Source: Ophiocordyceps camponoti-saundersi (nom. inval.) (lineage: Eukaryota; Ascomycota; Sordariomycetes; Hypocreales; Ophiocordycipitaceae). From it: a stretch of DNA of 64,000 nt. The DNA is taken from assembly GCA_003339415.1 (NCBI GenBank), contig PDHQ01000039.1:1-64000 (forward strand), written 5' to 3'. The position numbers and the translations under genes are program-made. Shown here piece after piece: positions 1-15,100 of the stretch. The notes under the pieces are model-generated. The model was given only the letters and a program-made list of their open reading frames with translations. It was not told where the DNA came from and made no database searches. Position 1 is the first letter of the stretch. Each line of letters opens with the position of its first letter.

Positions 1-127
<127 letters not shown>

Positions 128-289
128 GTAGTAGCGGAGGCTATAATAATTACTAAGCTAATAATTATTAAGCTATATAAAACTATATTATTAAAGTTTA
201 TAATAAAAATTTACTTTTATTTTAATAATATTAATAATACTTAAGCTTAAATTTTATATAAAATTAATTAATAACTTTTATATATATTT

Positions 290-2128
290 TATAAACTCCG
301 CGCTTATAGCGATATAAATATAAATTTCTTATTCTTATATTATAAGTAAACTCCGCTCCTTTTATTACCCTATAATAATAGCTAGCCGCGCTTAGAGTAA
401 CTTTAAAGGGAAAAGTAACGCTATATAAGTTAATCGTAACCGCGAAAATTTTTTACTTAGAATATAGCTTTACTCCGAATTATAATAATCTTAAACTTAA
501 AAGTTTACTTTATTTATTACTTTATTAAAAGCTAAGGTAAATATTAGTAAAATTATTTTAGGAAATATTTTTATTTTTATATAAATAATTATTAAATAAA
601 TAGCGAAATTTAAAAAGGTTTAGGGAGGTGCCCCCTTTACTCTAACTTTATTAGTTAATAATATCTTCTTAGCTATTATAGCCGTAATTTCCTTTCTTTT
701 TTATAGCTCTAAGGGGAGCGGAACTCCTTTAATATAAGCTATAATTATAGCTAAAGCGCTAAAGAAGATTATCGAAAAATAAGTTCTTAAATAATATAAG
801 CGATAGCTTATAATTTATTTTAACTTTATAGTTATTTTATTTTAAGTTTAAGGCCTTAAAGTAATTATAATAAATATTAACCGTAAACTTTATAAGTAAA
901 GCTAAGCTTTTATAATAAGGAAACTACTTAATAATAATATTATAATAATATTCTAAAATATTATTTATAAGCTCTAGTCTAATCTAAGGTAATTTTATAT
1001 TATTTTTAAAGAAAAAGTATACTTAATTAGTAAAAGTTATATTTTTATTATAAAAAAGGTACTAATATAAGCTTTATAATAAGGCGGTAAAAAAGCTTTT
1101 TATAAAAAGATTAAATTATTAAATAAAGTTTTAGTAATATAATTATATATAAAAAAATATTATTCTTAAACTTAGCGGAGCTTCTTAATAATTACTATTA
1201 ATAATATAGCGGATATAAATTAAATCTATAATAAAAATATAATAATATAAGCGGAGATTTTTAATACTAAATTATATATATTAAAAATTTAACCTTAATA
1301 ATATTTTTAATATTATTAATTTAAATATATTACTAAATATTATATAATAAAGCTATAAAATAATAAATATTTTACTACTTTATATATAAAAACTAAGTCC
1401 GCTTACCTTATAGCTTATAAGAAAAGATTATATTATTATCTTTTTTATTAAGGGTTTTATTTTAAGTAAAGTTAACTTTACCTTAAAATAAAAGTAATAT
1501 AAGATTAGGCGAAAAACGTATATATTACCTAATTTTAAAAGTTTATAAACCGGAACTCTATATATATTACCTCTCCTTCTCCTCCCTTAGCGCTAACTAA
1601 AAACTAATAATAGCTAAGGCGGAAACGCTAAAAAGTAAATATAATAATATCTTCTCTTTTAACTTTAATTTTATATTTATTTATAACTTTATTATAATAA
1701 TCTAGCTATCTTTTAAGATTAGCTATTATAAAGTTTATTATAAGATAATAAAACTTTTATATATTCTTAAGCTATATTAATAAGGTTTTAATAAATCGAA
1801 TTATTAAGGCTACCCTAATTAAATATAAAGATTTAGTTTATAGCGATAATAATAGCTAAGAGGATAAGTAAGCTATATAAACTTTATACTAAACCTAGTT
1901 TACGCGTACTTTTATTACCGTAGAGTCCGCTTTAAGGGAAATATAAGCTTCTAATTTACTAATTAATACCTAACTTATTAAATATATAGAGTGCTAGGTA
2001 TAGGCGGGGTCTAACCTAAAGCTAAAGTAACGCTTAAGGGGAGGGTTTTACTCTAAGTTCTCTAGTTTTTCCCCCTCTTAAAATATATATAAGATAGTTC
2101 TAAGCTATATAAGGTATATTAGCGTATA
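290..2128. repeat. Left 1.84 kb direct repeat (candidate LTR)
   Basis: Matches 6585-8418 along its length, with differences that are almost only transitions plus a few small indels. It starts TATAAACTCCGCGC and ends AGCGTATA. Confidence 0.75.
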
Positions 2129-5100
2129 ATTTATTATTATTATTATATAAAATTTATAAAATAAAATATAATATTAATTAGTAAGTTATAAATAATATTA
2201 AAGTAAATTAATTAGGATATATATTAAGTAATATATTTAAGCTTAGTTATATATTTAATATAAACTTAATAAAGCTATTATTAAAAGTAAAGCTAAAAGC
2301 GGATAAAGAGGTAATAGCCTTATTATATTTTTTTATTATATTAATATTAAAAAGTAAGTTAAAGTAAATAATAGTTAGGGGGAATAAAAAGGCGGGTAAA
2401 ATAAAGAAGAAAATAAATAAGGCGGAAATAGCTAGTAAGGTAAAAAGGGCTAAAAGCGTAAAAATAGTTAAAAATATAATAAGGGAAATAAAAGCAAAGG
2501 TAAAAAAGGAGTTAGTAAAAGTAAAAATAATAAAAGCTATAAAAAAGCTAAAGCTAAAACTAAATTTTATCTAATTACCCGAATCCCCTTTTATAAAGTT
2601 TATATTAGTAGCATTAAAGCGTATAGTAGAGAGTAATAATAATAGCTTAGAAAATAAGCTTATAAGAATTAAAAGTATAATTAAATATAAAAGATAAAAT
2701 AAAAAGTAAAGGCGGAAAAAAGATAAATAAGCTAAGCGAGGCTAAGCGGATTAAGGAGTAAAGTTAAGAGTAAGGTATAAGGTAAAAAAATAATAATATC
2801 TCTATTATAAAATATTAAAAATTATCCCCTATATTTAAACCTTATATTTAAATATTTTAATATATTTAAATATTATAAAATAATAAAAAAGGGTTAAACT
2901 AATAAAAGTATTATAAGTAAAGAAATTATAAAATAAAAAAGCTTATCATAATCTTATAGCTAAGGGCCTTATTAAAGTCTTTATAATCTTAAATTAAATT
3001 AATAAGAAATATAAGTAAAAGCGTCCTTTTATAAGTAGTTAGTTTATAATATAAAGTAAAGTAAGCCGCTATTTTATTTTCCTTATTATTATAAAAATAA
3101 TAAAAGGTTTTAATTATAAGAATATTATAAATATAAAGAAACTTATTAAAGCTAATTTTACTATTACGGAGTTAAATTAAGGCGCTATTAAGGGATTTTA
3201 GAAAGCTTTAATAAATTTATAAAATATTATTAAGTTTTAATTAAAGTAGTTTATTAATAAAATATTTAGAGGATTAGCTATATTTTCGGAGCTTTCCTTT
3301 TTTAAAGTTTTAATAAAGCTATTATTTTTTATAAAAATAAGCTTTTAAAGTTTTTAAAATCTAGGAGAAAATATTTAAACTTTATATTTAAATAATAAAA
3401 GAGGATTAGAGGGATTTAAAAAAGATATAAGTAAAGTAAGGCTAACCTTTATATTATTAGTAAGAATATATAATAATTCTCTTAGAGGCGGAGTAAATAT
3501 AAGCTATAAGTTTTTTATTATAAAAAAGTTAATAGCTATAAGTAGCGCGGTAAAATAAAGAAATATTAATAAAGGGGATAAAAGTTTTAAACTTAATATA
3601 ATAAAAAAGGGTTACTTAGTATATTTTAAAAACAATATAAAAATATTTAAACTAAGTTATAGCTAGCTATTAAAAAATAAAGCTTTTAAGTTTTTTACTT
3701 CGCGGAGTTAGAGCGGAGTAAATTATAGCGCTAAAAGTAATTATAAACTTAATAACTTTAATATAGATTTCCCTTATTTAAAGAAATAAGAAGCCTTAAG
3801 TAAATAAAATAAGCTTAGTTAAGGCTAGCTATTAATATTTAAGCTTTTTTATAAAGCGGTAAAAATAAAGCTTTTATTAGAGTTTATAGTAAATCTAAAC
3901 CTTAAATATATATTTTTTTATATAAGTTAAATAATATTCTTATTAAAGATTAGCAAAGTTATATTAATAAAGTAAGTTTTTAAAAAATAAAGGAGTTTAT
4001 TTTTAAATAGCTAAAAAGTTATTTTATATTTTATTATTTAGTTATAATAAATATTTTAAGCTTATTTAAGCTAATAGCGAACTTAAGTAAAAGTACGCTT
4101 AATATTAAAAATATTAATATTATTTATAAATCTAATAATAAATATATTAATTATTTATTTTAAGCGCTTAGAAAAAAAATAAGATATATAAGATAAATAA
4201 TATTAAAGAGAGCGAAAAGCCTTAAGGGATTTTAATAAAAATAAGGAAAAGGTTTAATAGTTTACTATTAATTTTTAAATAGGAGGTATAGTTAAAAAGG
4301 TAAAAGTAAAGGAAAGCTATAATTTATCTAAGGAAGCTAAGAGAGTTAAGGATTTTTATTAGCTTAAAGTATAAGATATAGTTAAAAGCGCTTATTATAT
4401 TTAATATTAAGAGAAAAGTAAAGCTTTAAAAGCTTTAAATAATATAAATAAACTTTATTAAGAGAAATAAAGCGCTATTAATAAACTAATTAAGCTAGTT
4501 ACTTATTTAACCTTATAATAAGATTTTTATAAACTCCGCTATATAGAAAATTTTTTTATAATTATAATTTTAAAACCTTTATTTATAATATTAAGAAAAA
4601 AGATAAGATAATAGCTGCTTAGAGTTTAATAAACTTTTAAGCTTTTTCCCGCTTTTTAGAGAATTATAATATTAAAAGTTTAATATTAAGTAAGGAAATA
4701 TCCGTAAATAATATATCCTTAAAATAGCTTAGTTAAAACTATTATAAAAAGTTATTTATAACTTTTTAAAAAGCTAATAAGGATATTATTAATCTTTATA
4801 GATTTTTATAATATAATATTAGAAATAATAAAATAAACTTTATTTTTAGTAACTTAAAAGGGAATATTTAATAAGGGGAAAAAGTTAAAAATAGAAAAAT
4901 ATAAAATATTTTCTAAAAGATAGGAAAAGAACTTATAAGCTAAAAATATTAACTTTTTAAAAAAAATAATTAAAAAGTAAAGTTTATATTTTATTAAAAA
5001 GAAAAAATATATATAAGTTTTAAAAAAGCTTAGCTATAAAATCTTACTTACTAAGCTATAAACTATATAATATTAAAATTACTATTTATAAAAGCGAGAA

Positions 5101-6584
5101 ATTGCTTTTAATTATCCTTTTTCGCTTTCCTAATAAATAATTTCTATAATATTATAATATTTTAATATACTTATTAATAATTAAAATTTAACTTTATCTA
5201 TTAATACTACTTAATATATTTTATATTTAAAATTATAAATATAATTTTCAAAATTTACTATAAATATAAATAAAGATTATATTATTAAAGTAATTCTAAA
5301 ATTATTAAGCTAATTATAATATTTAATTATTTATATAGTTATATTATTAATTTTTTAATATTTATTATAAATTTCGCTTAAATAGCGGAAAATAAAAAAT
5401 AATTTTTTATTTTTACTTATAAGATATTAAAGGTAAAATATTTTTAGCGTAATATTAAGGTAAAGTTTAAAAAGGGAAAGGTAATAAAGAATATAAACTA
5501 AAAGATATAGTTAAAGCTAAAAAAATTAAAATCTAAGCTAAAATATATAAGGAAATAGTTAAATATATTTTAAATTAAGTTAATAATATTAATTTTCCGC
5601 TTATATACTTTTTAAGTAATCTTATAAGAAAGGGTAAGAAATTTAAAGTAAAGTTAGTAAAAAGCGAAAAGAAGCTTTATAAAATAAAAGGAGGTATATT
5701 TATAAAAATTCTAAAAGGGGTAATAAGCGTTAAAATTACTAAGAATAATTAGTAAAGCGGAGATAAAGGCGGAATATAAAAAAGGAGAAAAAGGTAGTAA
5801 GTATAGAAAAGGTTTAATATATATTCTAAATAATAAAAAATAAATAGTAAATATTTAAAGCTTATTATAAAAAGAAACTTAAATATAGTTAAGCTTTATA
5901 ATAAGGTTTTAGTTATTAATTTTATATTATTTATATATATAAAGGAGAGCTTTAACTTTATTTTAAATAAAGTAATAAAAAGTAAATTTAGGAAGTAAAA
6001 AATAATTATATATATTAAGTTAAAATTCTTATATAATAATAATATTATAGCTTTCCTTATTAGATAAAGTAAGCTAAATAAAATAATTAATTTTTTATAT
6101 ATTTTATAATAAGGTTATAATCTTTATAAAAACTAAATATTAAAAATAATTATTTATAATTATTTTAATTATATAAAGTTTATTAATATAAACTCCGCTT
6201 AGGATTATTATAAAGCTAGTTATAAGTTATAAAGTTTATTATATAGCTTATAGCTTTTATAAGTATTATTAAGTTAAGAGCTTTTTAGGAAGATTTAAAT
6301 AAGTAATATATTATAAGAAAATTACTAAAATATATCTTTAAAGGATTTATAATATATTCGCTTTTTTAGAAAAATTATAATAAAGCTTTTATTATTTTTA
6401 TAAAATTATTATTAAATAAGGGCTAAAAGTTAAATAAATTATAATAATTAAAAAAAGTAAAGTTTATTAAAAAAGCTAAACTTTATATAATTTTATTATT
6501 TCTAAAACTTTAAGTAATCTTTTAACTATATAAAATATATACTTTTATATAAGATATAATAATAAGGTTAATTTTTATATATTT

Positions 6585-8418
6585 TATAAACTCCGCGCTT
6601 ATAGCGATATAAATATAAACTTTTTATTTTTATATTATAAATAAACTCCGCTTCCTTTATTACTTTATAATAATAGCTAGCCGCGCCCGGAGTAACTTTA
6701 AAAAAAAGGTAATATTATATAAGTTAATTATAACCGCGAAAATTTTTTACTTAAAATATAGCTTTACTCTAAATTTTAATAATCTTAAATTTAAAAATTT
6801 ACTATATTTATTACTTTATTAAAAGCTAAGGTAAATATTAATTAAATTATTTTAAGAGATATTTTTATCTTTATATAAGTAATTATCGAATAAATAGCGG
6901 AGTTTAAAAGGGTTTAAAGAGGCGCCCTCTTTACTCTAACTTTATTAGTTAATAATATTTTCTTAGCTATTATAGCTATAGTTTCCTTTCCTTTTTATAA
7001 CTTTAAAGGGAGCGGAATTTCTTTAATATAAGCTATAATTATAATTAAAGCGCTAAAAAAGATTATTAAAAAGTAAATTTTTAAGCGATATAAGTAATAG
7101 CTTATAATTTATTTTAATTTTATTATTATTTTATTTTAAATTTAAAGCTTTAAAATAATTATAATAAATATTAATTATAAATTTTAAAAATAAAGCTAAG
7201 CTTTTATAATAAGGAAATTACTTAATAGTAATATTATAATAATATTTTAAAATATTATTTATAACCTTTAATTTAATTTAAAATAGCTTTATATTACTTT
7301 TAAAGAAAAAGTATACTTAATTAGTAAAGGTTATATTTTTATTATAAAAAAAATATTAGCGCGGGCCTTATAATAAAATAATAAAGATACTTTTTAAAGA
7401 AAATTAAATTATTAAATAAAGTTTTAGTAATATAATTATATATAAAAAAATATTATTTTAAAACTTAGTAAAGTTTTTAAATAATTATTATTAATAATAT
7501 AATAAATATAAATTAAATTTATAATAAAAATATTATAATATAAGTAAAGATTTTTAATATTAAATTATATATATTAAAAGTTTAGCTTTAATAATATTTT
7601 AAATATTATTAATTTTAATATATTACTAAATATTATATAGTAAAGTTATAATATAATAAATATTTTATTATTTTATATATAAAAAGTAAATTTACTTATT
7701 TTATAACTTATAAGAAAAGATTATATTATTATTTTTTTTATTAAAAGTTTTATTTTAAATAAAACTAACTTTATTTTAAAATAAAAATAGTATAAAATTA
7801 AGTAAAAGATATATATATTATTTAATTCTAAAAGTTTATAAACTAAAACTTTATATATATTACCCCTTTTTCTTTTTTAGCGTTAATTAAAAACTAATAA
7901 TAGCTAAGGCGGAAATGCTAAAAAGTAAATATAATAATACCTTTTCTTTTAATTTTAATTTTATACTTATTTATAGCTTTATTATAATAATCTAACTATT
8001 TTTTAAAATTAGCTATTATAAAGTTTATTATAAAATAATAAAATTTTTATATATTTTTAAATTATATTAATAAAGCTTTAATTAATTAAATTATTAAGGC
8101 CGCTTTAATTAAATATAAAGATTTAATTTATAGCGATAATAATAACTAAAAGAATAAGTAAATTATATAAACTTTATATTAGACCTAATTTATATATATT
8201 TTTATTACCGTAATATTTACTTTAAGAGAAATATTAGCTTTTAAATTATTAGTTAATACCTAACTTATTAAATATATAAAGTACTAGGTATAAGCGGGGT
8301 TTAACTTAAAGCTAAGGTAATACTTAAGGGGGGGGTTTTACTTTAAGCTTTCTAGTTTTTCCCCCTTTTAGAATATATATAGGATAGTTCTAAGCTATAT
8401 AAGGTATATTAGCGTATA
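6585..8418. repeat. Right 1.84 kb direct repeat (candidate LTR)
   Basis: Second copy of the 290-2128 repeat in the same orientation. Its lower GC in many stretches suggests that it took more C-to-T changes than the left copy. Confidence 0.75.
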
Positions 8419-8910
8419 AATATTATTATTAATAATAAGGTCTTTTTTCTTTTTATATAAGATGATTTTTTTCTCCGCTATTATATAAAATAGCTATATA
8501 ATATTTATATTAAAAAAGCTCCTAATTATATTTAATAATATATTTAAATTAAAAATACTTATAATATTATTTAAAATATATAAAGTTTTTATAAAATTTA
8601 TAATAAATTATTTTTATATTTATAATTATTTTATTTAAATAAAGCTTATTTATATTTTTTATATTATTTAAGCTTATAATAAAATAAGTTTATAAAGTTT
8701 TTTTCTTAATAATATACTAAAGTTAAAATATATTTACCTAAACTATATTAACTTTATTAATTTTTATAATAATATTAAATAGCGCGTTATAATTATAGTT
8801 AGCTATAAAGGTTTAAATACTTTTAGTAATAATAATATAAATTTATAATATATACTTAGCTTTTACTTTAAAAGCTTAAGCTATTTATTTATTATTAAGT
8901 AGTTTTTATA
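8419..8910. other. AT-rich spacer between two dead elements
   Basis: About 490 bases of RIP-like sequence between the two LTR-type elements. I see no gene, repeat pair or motif in it. Confidence 0.6.
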
Positions 8911-9193
8911 TATACGTATAGGTAAGAGAAAGCAAAGGTAACCTAAATTAAGTATAATTAGAGATAGATACCCTTCCTTTATTATATAAGGAAGAGCGGC
9001 TATATAGCTAAATAATACTCTACTTCTATACCCTCCTTCTTCTTATCTAAGCTACCTCCTACCTCCTAAGTTATACGAGGTATAACTTAAGTAATAATAT
9101 ATATTTCGTTAAAAGGTTTCCTATATCCGTATTATCCTCTATATATATATCGTATAGTAAATATAAAGGGGTATAGAGAGATAATATCTAATA
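8911..9193 (+). repeat. 5' LTR, ~283 bp
   Basis: Pairs with 15891-16173 in direct orientation. Mismatches are transitions, for example AGCAAAGG against AGTAAAGG and GTAACCTAAA against GTAACTTAAA, as expected from RIP acting independently on each copy. Confidence 0.82.
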
Positions 9194-12100
9194 CTTAACT
9201 TTTTCTTTTTATAAAAAAATATATTAAATAAAAAGGTATCGTACGAAAAAAAAACTCTATTTTCTTAAAAAGTAAACGTTTTTAAAGAAAAATAATTATA
9301 TAGTATTAAATAAGTATATAATTAAAAAAATCTTTAAAAATAAATAACGCTTATATTACTATAATAAAAAAAAATAAAGAAAATAAGCTACTAGCTAAAA
9401 AATAAAATCGGGTTATTATATAATCTAACTTATAGCGTATTTTTATAAAATTTTACTATAAAAGTTTTTTATAATTATAATATTAAGAAAATAAGTAGAA
9501 AATTAAATTTTTATAACTTTATATTAAAAATATTAAAAAATATTATAAAAAATAGGAATAAAAAATCGGATTCTGCCGCCTTTTACCGCCTTTAGAGGGG
9601 TATAAAAACCCCTCCTTACTCCCCCTCTCTCTCTCTCTTTTTCTTTTTCTTTCTTCTTTCTTTTTTTTTAAGCTAATTAATAAAAATAACGATAATAATT
9701 AGAAAGATCTTTAATAAAAATTAATAAATTATATAATATACTTAAATTATTTTTATTAATAATTATTAATTATATAATATACCTCCTTATCTTAATAGCG
9801 TTATAGCTTATTAACCTAAGTTTTATTAAGTTTATATACCTTATAATAAGGAAAATAACTAGCGCTTTATATAATAAATATCCTTAAATATAAAAAAGAA
9901 AAGTTTAGCTATTATATAATAATAATACTAATAAGAGAGTAGTAAGTGGAAATCTAACTAATAGCTATACCGTTATCTAATATCTTTATCCGCCTTATTA
10001 ATATTTAAAATCTTAAATATATTAAAGCTATTATTATCTAACGCCTAAGTTATTTTTTAGCGGTCTTACTTATAAGTTATAATAAGGTAATAGTAAAACT
10101 ATATTATATTTACGCTAAAAATCTTTACTTATTCGATATATATTAAATAAATAATAATAAGGCTTATACTACTTATATATAGCGGTTTTATATAATAAGA
10201 TATTTTTTCGTATAATAAGGCTAAGCGTTATAGATTTCTAAGCTAATACCTTATATTTTAGTAATTACTCCTATTAAGTTACCCGATAGCCGGCGGTAAA
10301 GATAAGTAATAATAATATTAGGCGGAGCGCCTCTTAACGCGGAGGAGTATATTATTATCTCGGATAATAAGTAATAAGGGGCGGGGGTAAAAAAGAAATA
10401 GTAGTAAGGTTAGATAATAAGGAAAAAGGAAAAGAAAAAAAATTAAGCGTTTAGAACTTATAGCTTTCCTTTTTTTTAAAAAAAATTAAGCGTAAGGGTT
10501 AGATAATATTTAGAAAAAATTAATAGTAATTTTTATATAAAAATAATAGAAAAAAAACGTAAAAATATAAAAAAAATAAAAAAGTAAGGATAGAGGGTTA
10601 AATAAAGTAAAGATATAGGAAAAAAAAGAGTATAAGTCTTATATAACTTAGGTAAGTTATTAGATAATAGCTTTAATCTATAACTTATAAGAATTTATAA
10701 AAATAAAGGTTAATAAAGCTAAGTTAAGGCTATCCTTAATATAAGCGTTAGCTAGGTTACTCTTACTATTAATTTATTATATTTTTAAAATTTCCTTACG
10801 CTTATATAACTTATAAATAGCTATAATATTAATTATTAGCTATTTTTCTATTATTAAGCTAAGCTTTACTAGGTAGTTATATAATAAATATTAGTTTATA
10901 TAAAAAATAAGGGGGATCGGAGGCGTACCTAAGAATTATATAATAGCTTAAATAGTTAAGTAAAAAGCTAAGCTAATATTAATACTATTTACTATACCGT
11001 AAAGTTCGCTTATTAGGATATTTTAAGTAACCTTTTTATACTTCGTAAAGGTTTAATAAAGGATATTACTTTATACGATAAATAAGTTAAAGGACTAGTC
11101 TTTTTTACTAAGAATAATTAAGGTACTAAGCTATAAAATAAAGTCCCTATTATTTACGAATAACCTATCCGTAAAAATAAATAGTTTCGTATAAGATAAG
11201 TTAAATAGAATAAACTATAAATTACGGGCAATATTATTAATCTACTATTAGATATATTTATTAAGGGCTAAAATATTTTATAAGGAAAGATTAGTTACTT
11301 AAGCGGTTACTATAAGGTTATATAACGTCTTTAGTTAATAGGTAAAAATAATATATACTCCTTAAGCTTACTAGCTAATAAAGTCCTATAAGGTAATATT
11401 AGCGGTTAGGTTAATAATATAAAAGCTTTTTACTTATCTTTTTTATATAAGAATAATATTATATAATTTATATATAATATAATTACCGTTAAAATTAATA
11501 GATATACTATTAGTAAGGAATATTTTAAGCTTTATACGAAGCTTTGCCTATTTTAACTTATTTTCCTTAAGTTTAAAGAATATATTAAATATAAAAGAGA
11601 ATATATTATTTATCTATAAGCTTATTATTCCGAATAAGTTAGGGCCGGCTATTATAAATAAAAGATATAAATTATATAATAAAAGCGTTATATAAAGGTT
11701 TATATAATAATAATTATAATATATCTTAAACTAATATAATCTTAATTCTACTAGCTTATATAATAGCTTCTTAATATATAAAAAAGTATAGGGTAAATAT
11801 TAATCTTATAGTTTTTTAGGAAAATACGCGTATATTATATAACTTAAAAAATTAGCAGATAATATATACGCTTATATAATATTTTATAGTTTACCTTAAT
11901 AGTTATATAACTTTATAAGGGTAAGTTTAAGAGTAAGAAGGAGGCGCTATAATATGCGTAAAATTATAAGTAATTATATAAGGATTTCCTTTTTACTATT
12001 ATTTTTATAGCCTTAAATAATTAAGCGGGATTTTTCGTAAAGGCTATTATTTAAGTTTTTTATTTCTTTTATAAGATATATCTTAAAAATATATTTTATA

Positions 12101-15100
12101 AGGTTTACGGAAAAGTTATATTAAATAAAGGTAAAAACTTCCTATATAAAAAAGGTATTAATTTCCTTATAATCGGAGGCCTTAAATAGTTATCTTAAGG
12201 TAGTAATAATACCTTATTATTATAATTATATAGTAAGTACGTAATTATCTTTTTCCTTCGTAATAATAAATACGGAGGGAAAAGCTTTATATAAGTTTTT
12301 ATTATATAAAGGTATAATTAAGATTTTAAACTATACCTTTTTCTTTATAAATATAATAAGGAGAGAGCGGAGATAAAGTTTAACTTATATTATATAAAAT
12401 TTAATTAGTCTTATAAGAAATTTAAAGATAATATCTTAGCTATTAAAACTAAAAATATAGAAAAAACCTTATTATTTATCTTTTTTACGCTAAATAAAAA
12501 CTTCGCTTTAAAAAGGAAGCGATAAGATATTATATAAATTAGGTCTATTTTAAGTATAAAGAGCGCGTAAAATATTTACTTAAGCTTTAATTTATTATAC
12601 TTATTTTATAGCGCGCTAAATTATTTAAGCTCTTATAATAATATTAGGGGCTAAGGGCGAATTATACGAAATATAAAAGTAAGCGCTAAAAATAAGAAAT
12701 ATTAAAATAAGGCTATCTAATCTAGCTATATTATTAATAGCCTTAATAGCTATCTAAAAAATAATTACGTTATTAATCTTAATATTAATTTCTTATCGTA
12801 AGATATTATATATTTACTTAAAAGGGGCGTATATATATTTAACCTTACCGATCGCTTAATATACTTCGATAAGCACTTCTTTATATATAATATTAAGTAA
12901 TTTCGCGTTCGTACGAAACTCTAAAAAGGAAAAGTTAGTCCTAGCGTTATAAGAGATAATATCTAATAAGCCTTAGTATATATAAATCTAATACTTATAT
13001 AAGGCGTTCTAAATATTTACTATTAATATATTTTATATAAAAATAGCGGCTTAGAAAAATATAGCTTTATTAATAGCGTATAAAATTAGCTTATTATTAA
13101 GGTAAAAAATATTAATAACTAATAAGTAATTAAAATTATAATTATCTTTAAAAGAGAATTTAAATTACTAAAGTTTTAAGTTATATAATTAATATTAATA
13201 GTATAAATATCGGATTAACTTAAGGGCTATAAAGGTTATATCCGAAAAACTAGCTTTTTTTAGTAAATTATAAAGCTATTATATATAAAGGTAGCTAAAA
13301 TATTAGTAAAGGTATTATAATTTTTATTTTATATAATATAATATAAATTCTTACTTTAAAATATTAAAAAATAAATATCCTTATTTCCTAATAATAGAAA
13401 CTATTATATTATTATATTATATAATAATATCCCTTATATTATTATAAAAAGTATAAAAGTAGTTAATATTTTTAAAATAGAAAAAAAATAGGGTAGAAAT
13501 ATTAAAAATATAATAAAGGACTTTACTAAAGGGGTTTTATATAATAATAGTTCTAATTAGCTTAGTAAGTTCTAAGAAGCTAAAATAAATTATATTCTTA
13601 GTTAAGGTTTAGTTAATAGTTATATAAAAGTATTCCTAAATATAAGCTTTTATTTATAATTTACTTATAGTTAAGATTTATATAACTTTTATATTTTAAA
13701 GCTTACTTTAATATATCGTATAATATATATTAGAAAGGAGAAATTATTCCGCGGGAATTACTAAGGCTTTTAGTTAATAAATATTATCGCCGGTAAGGCG
13801 GTATATATAAGCTATTATAATAAAAAACGAAACCGCGTTTTCGCTATTAATAATTTCTTTTTTAATATTAGAGTTTTTATCGTATAATTATAAAAACTAA
13901 AAACTTTATTTATTAAAACCTTTATATAATAGGAGGAATACGCTAAATTCTTCCTCCGTAAGGGGGTCTTAGCTAGTTTCTTTATAATTAGTAAGGTATT
14001 ACTTATATATATATTAGATATTATCTAACTTATAGTTCGTAAATTAATATTTTTCCTTTTTATATATAAAGTATTTTTATATTATATAAGGTTAAAACTA
14101 GCGTTATTATAAGGAAAAATATTATATAAAAGGCGATTATTATTAGTAAGAAGTAAAAGGAGATTATCTAAAGTTTATATAATATTTATTATAATTAAGG
14201 TAATATTATTTAATAAAGAATTAGTTAGTAGTTTTATTTATAGCGATAATAAGGGAGGAATAGAGGCGATTAATAAATATTTTATACTATATATCTTAGA
14301 ATATTATAGCTAATTTAAGTTTTAAAACGCCGTAATAAGCTTATATAATAATAGTAAGAAATTACTTTTCTCCTTAATAGTTAAGTTTAAAAGCTTATTA
14401 AATAAGTTAAAATTTATTAAAAAGGGTATTAAGTAAATTTATTATAATTTTATCGGGGTTTTCTTATTATACGATATTAAAAAAAAGAGTAGTTTAATCT
14501 ATTTAATATAATAAATAGTTCGTATAAATATTAAAATATATATTTAAAAAATATAAATTTTATTTTATTATTTATCTAATTTAATAAAATATAAATAATA
14601 ATCCTAAGCTTTATCTAAAAAGATATCCGGAAAAATAGTATAAAATTAATCTTTTATTATACTAATATAAAAATAATAGCTAATAAAAATCCTAGCCTTA
14701 TTAATTAGTATATTATATAGTTATTTTATATAATTCTAATTTTTTTTACTAACCCTTAAGGAAGGTAATAACTTTATCTAAGAAGATTAGTTTATTTACT
14801 ACTTTTTATATTAATAGTAGTATATAAACTTATATAATACCTATTAAGGCTTAATTTATCGGTTCCGGGAAAGTTTAAGTTAAGGTTACTAAAAATAGCT
14901 ATATATTTAAGTTATATAAAGTAATTAACTTTTATATATAAGTTATATAAAGTAAGGGTTTAGCTAAGATATTTTATAGTAGCTATATTAAGATATATTT
15001 TAACTTAGGGGGCTATATTAAGTATAAAGCTTATATTATATAATCTAAAAAAGTTAGTTTAGAAAAGGGGGGGTAATTTAACTATATAGAAGGGGCTTTT

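Larger units (their letters stand above)
290..8418. mobile_element. RIP-degraded element with 1.84 kb direct terminal repeats
   Basis: Two direct repeats of nearly equal length (290-2128 and 6585-8418) flank about 4.46 kb of unique internal sequence. Both begin TATAAACTCCGCGC and end with AGCGTATA, which could be RIP-altered TG..CA termini of long LTRs. Similarity stops abruptly at both ends. The internal part begins with a purine-rich, lysine-codon-like stretch (about 2270-2800) that could be gag, but no protein motif could be confirmed. No target-site duplication can be called in such AT-rich flanks. A segmental duplication is the alternative, but equal length and clean ends favour an LTR element. 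Confidence 0.6.

Noticed and set aside
8905..8910. Target-site duplication TTTAT for the 7.3 kb LTR element
   Set aside because: Similar strings occur at both sides, but in such AT-rich DNA the match is not informative and the LTR start is uncertain by a base or two.
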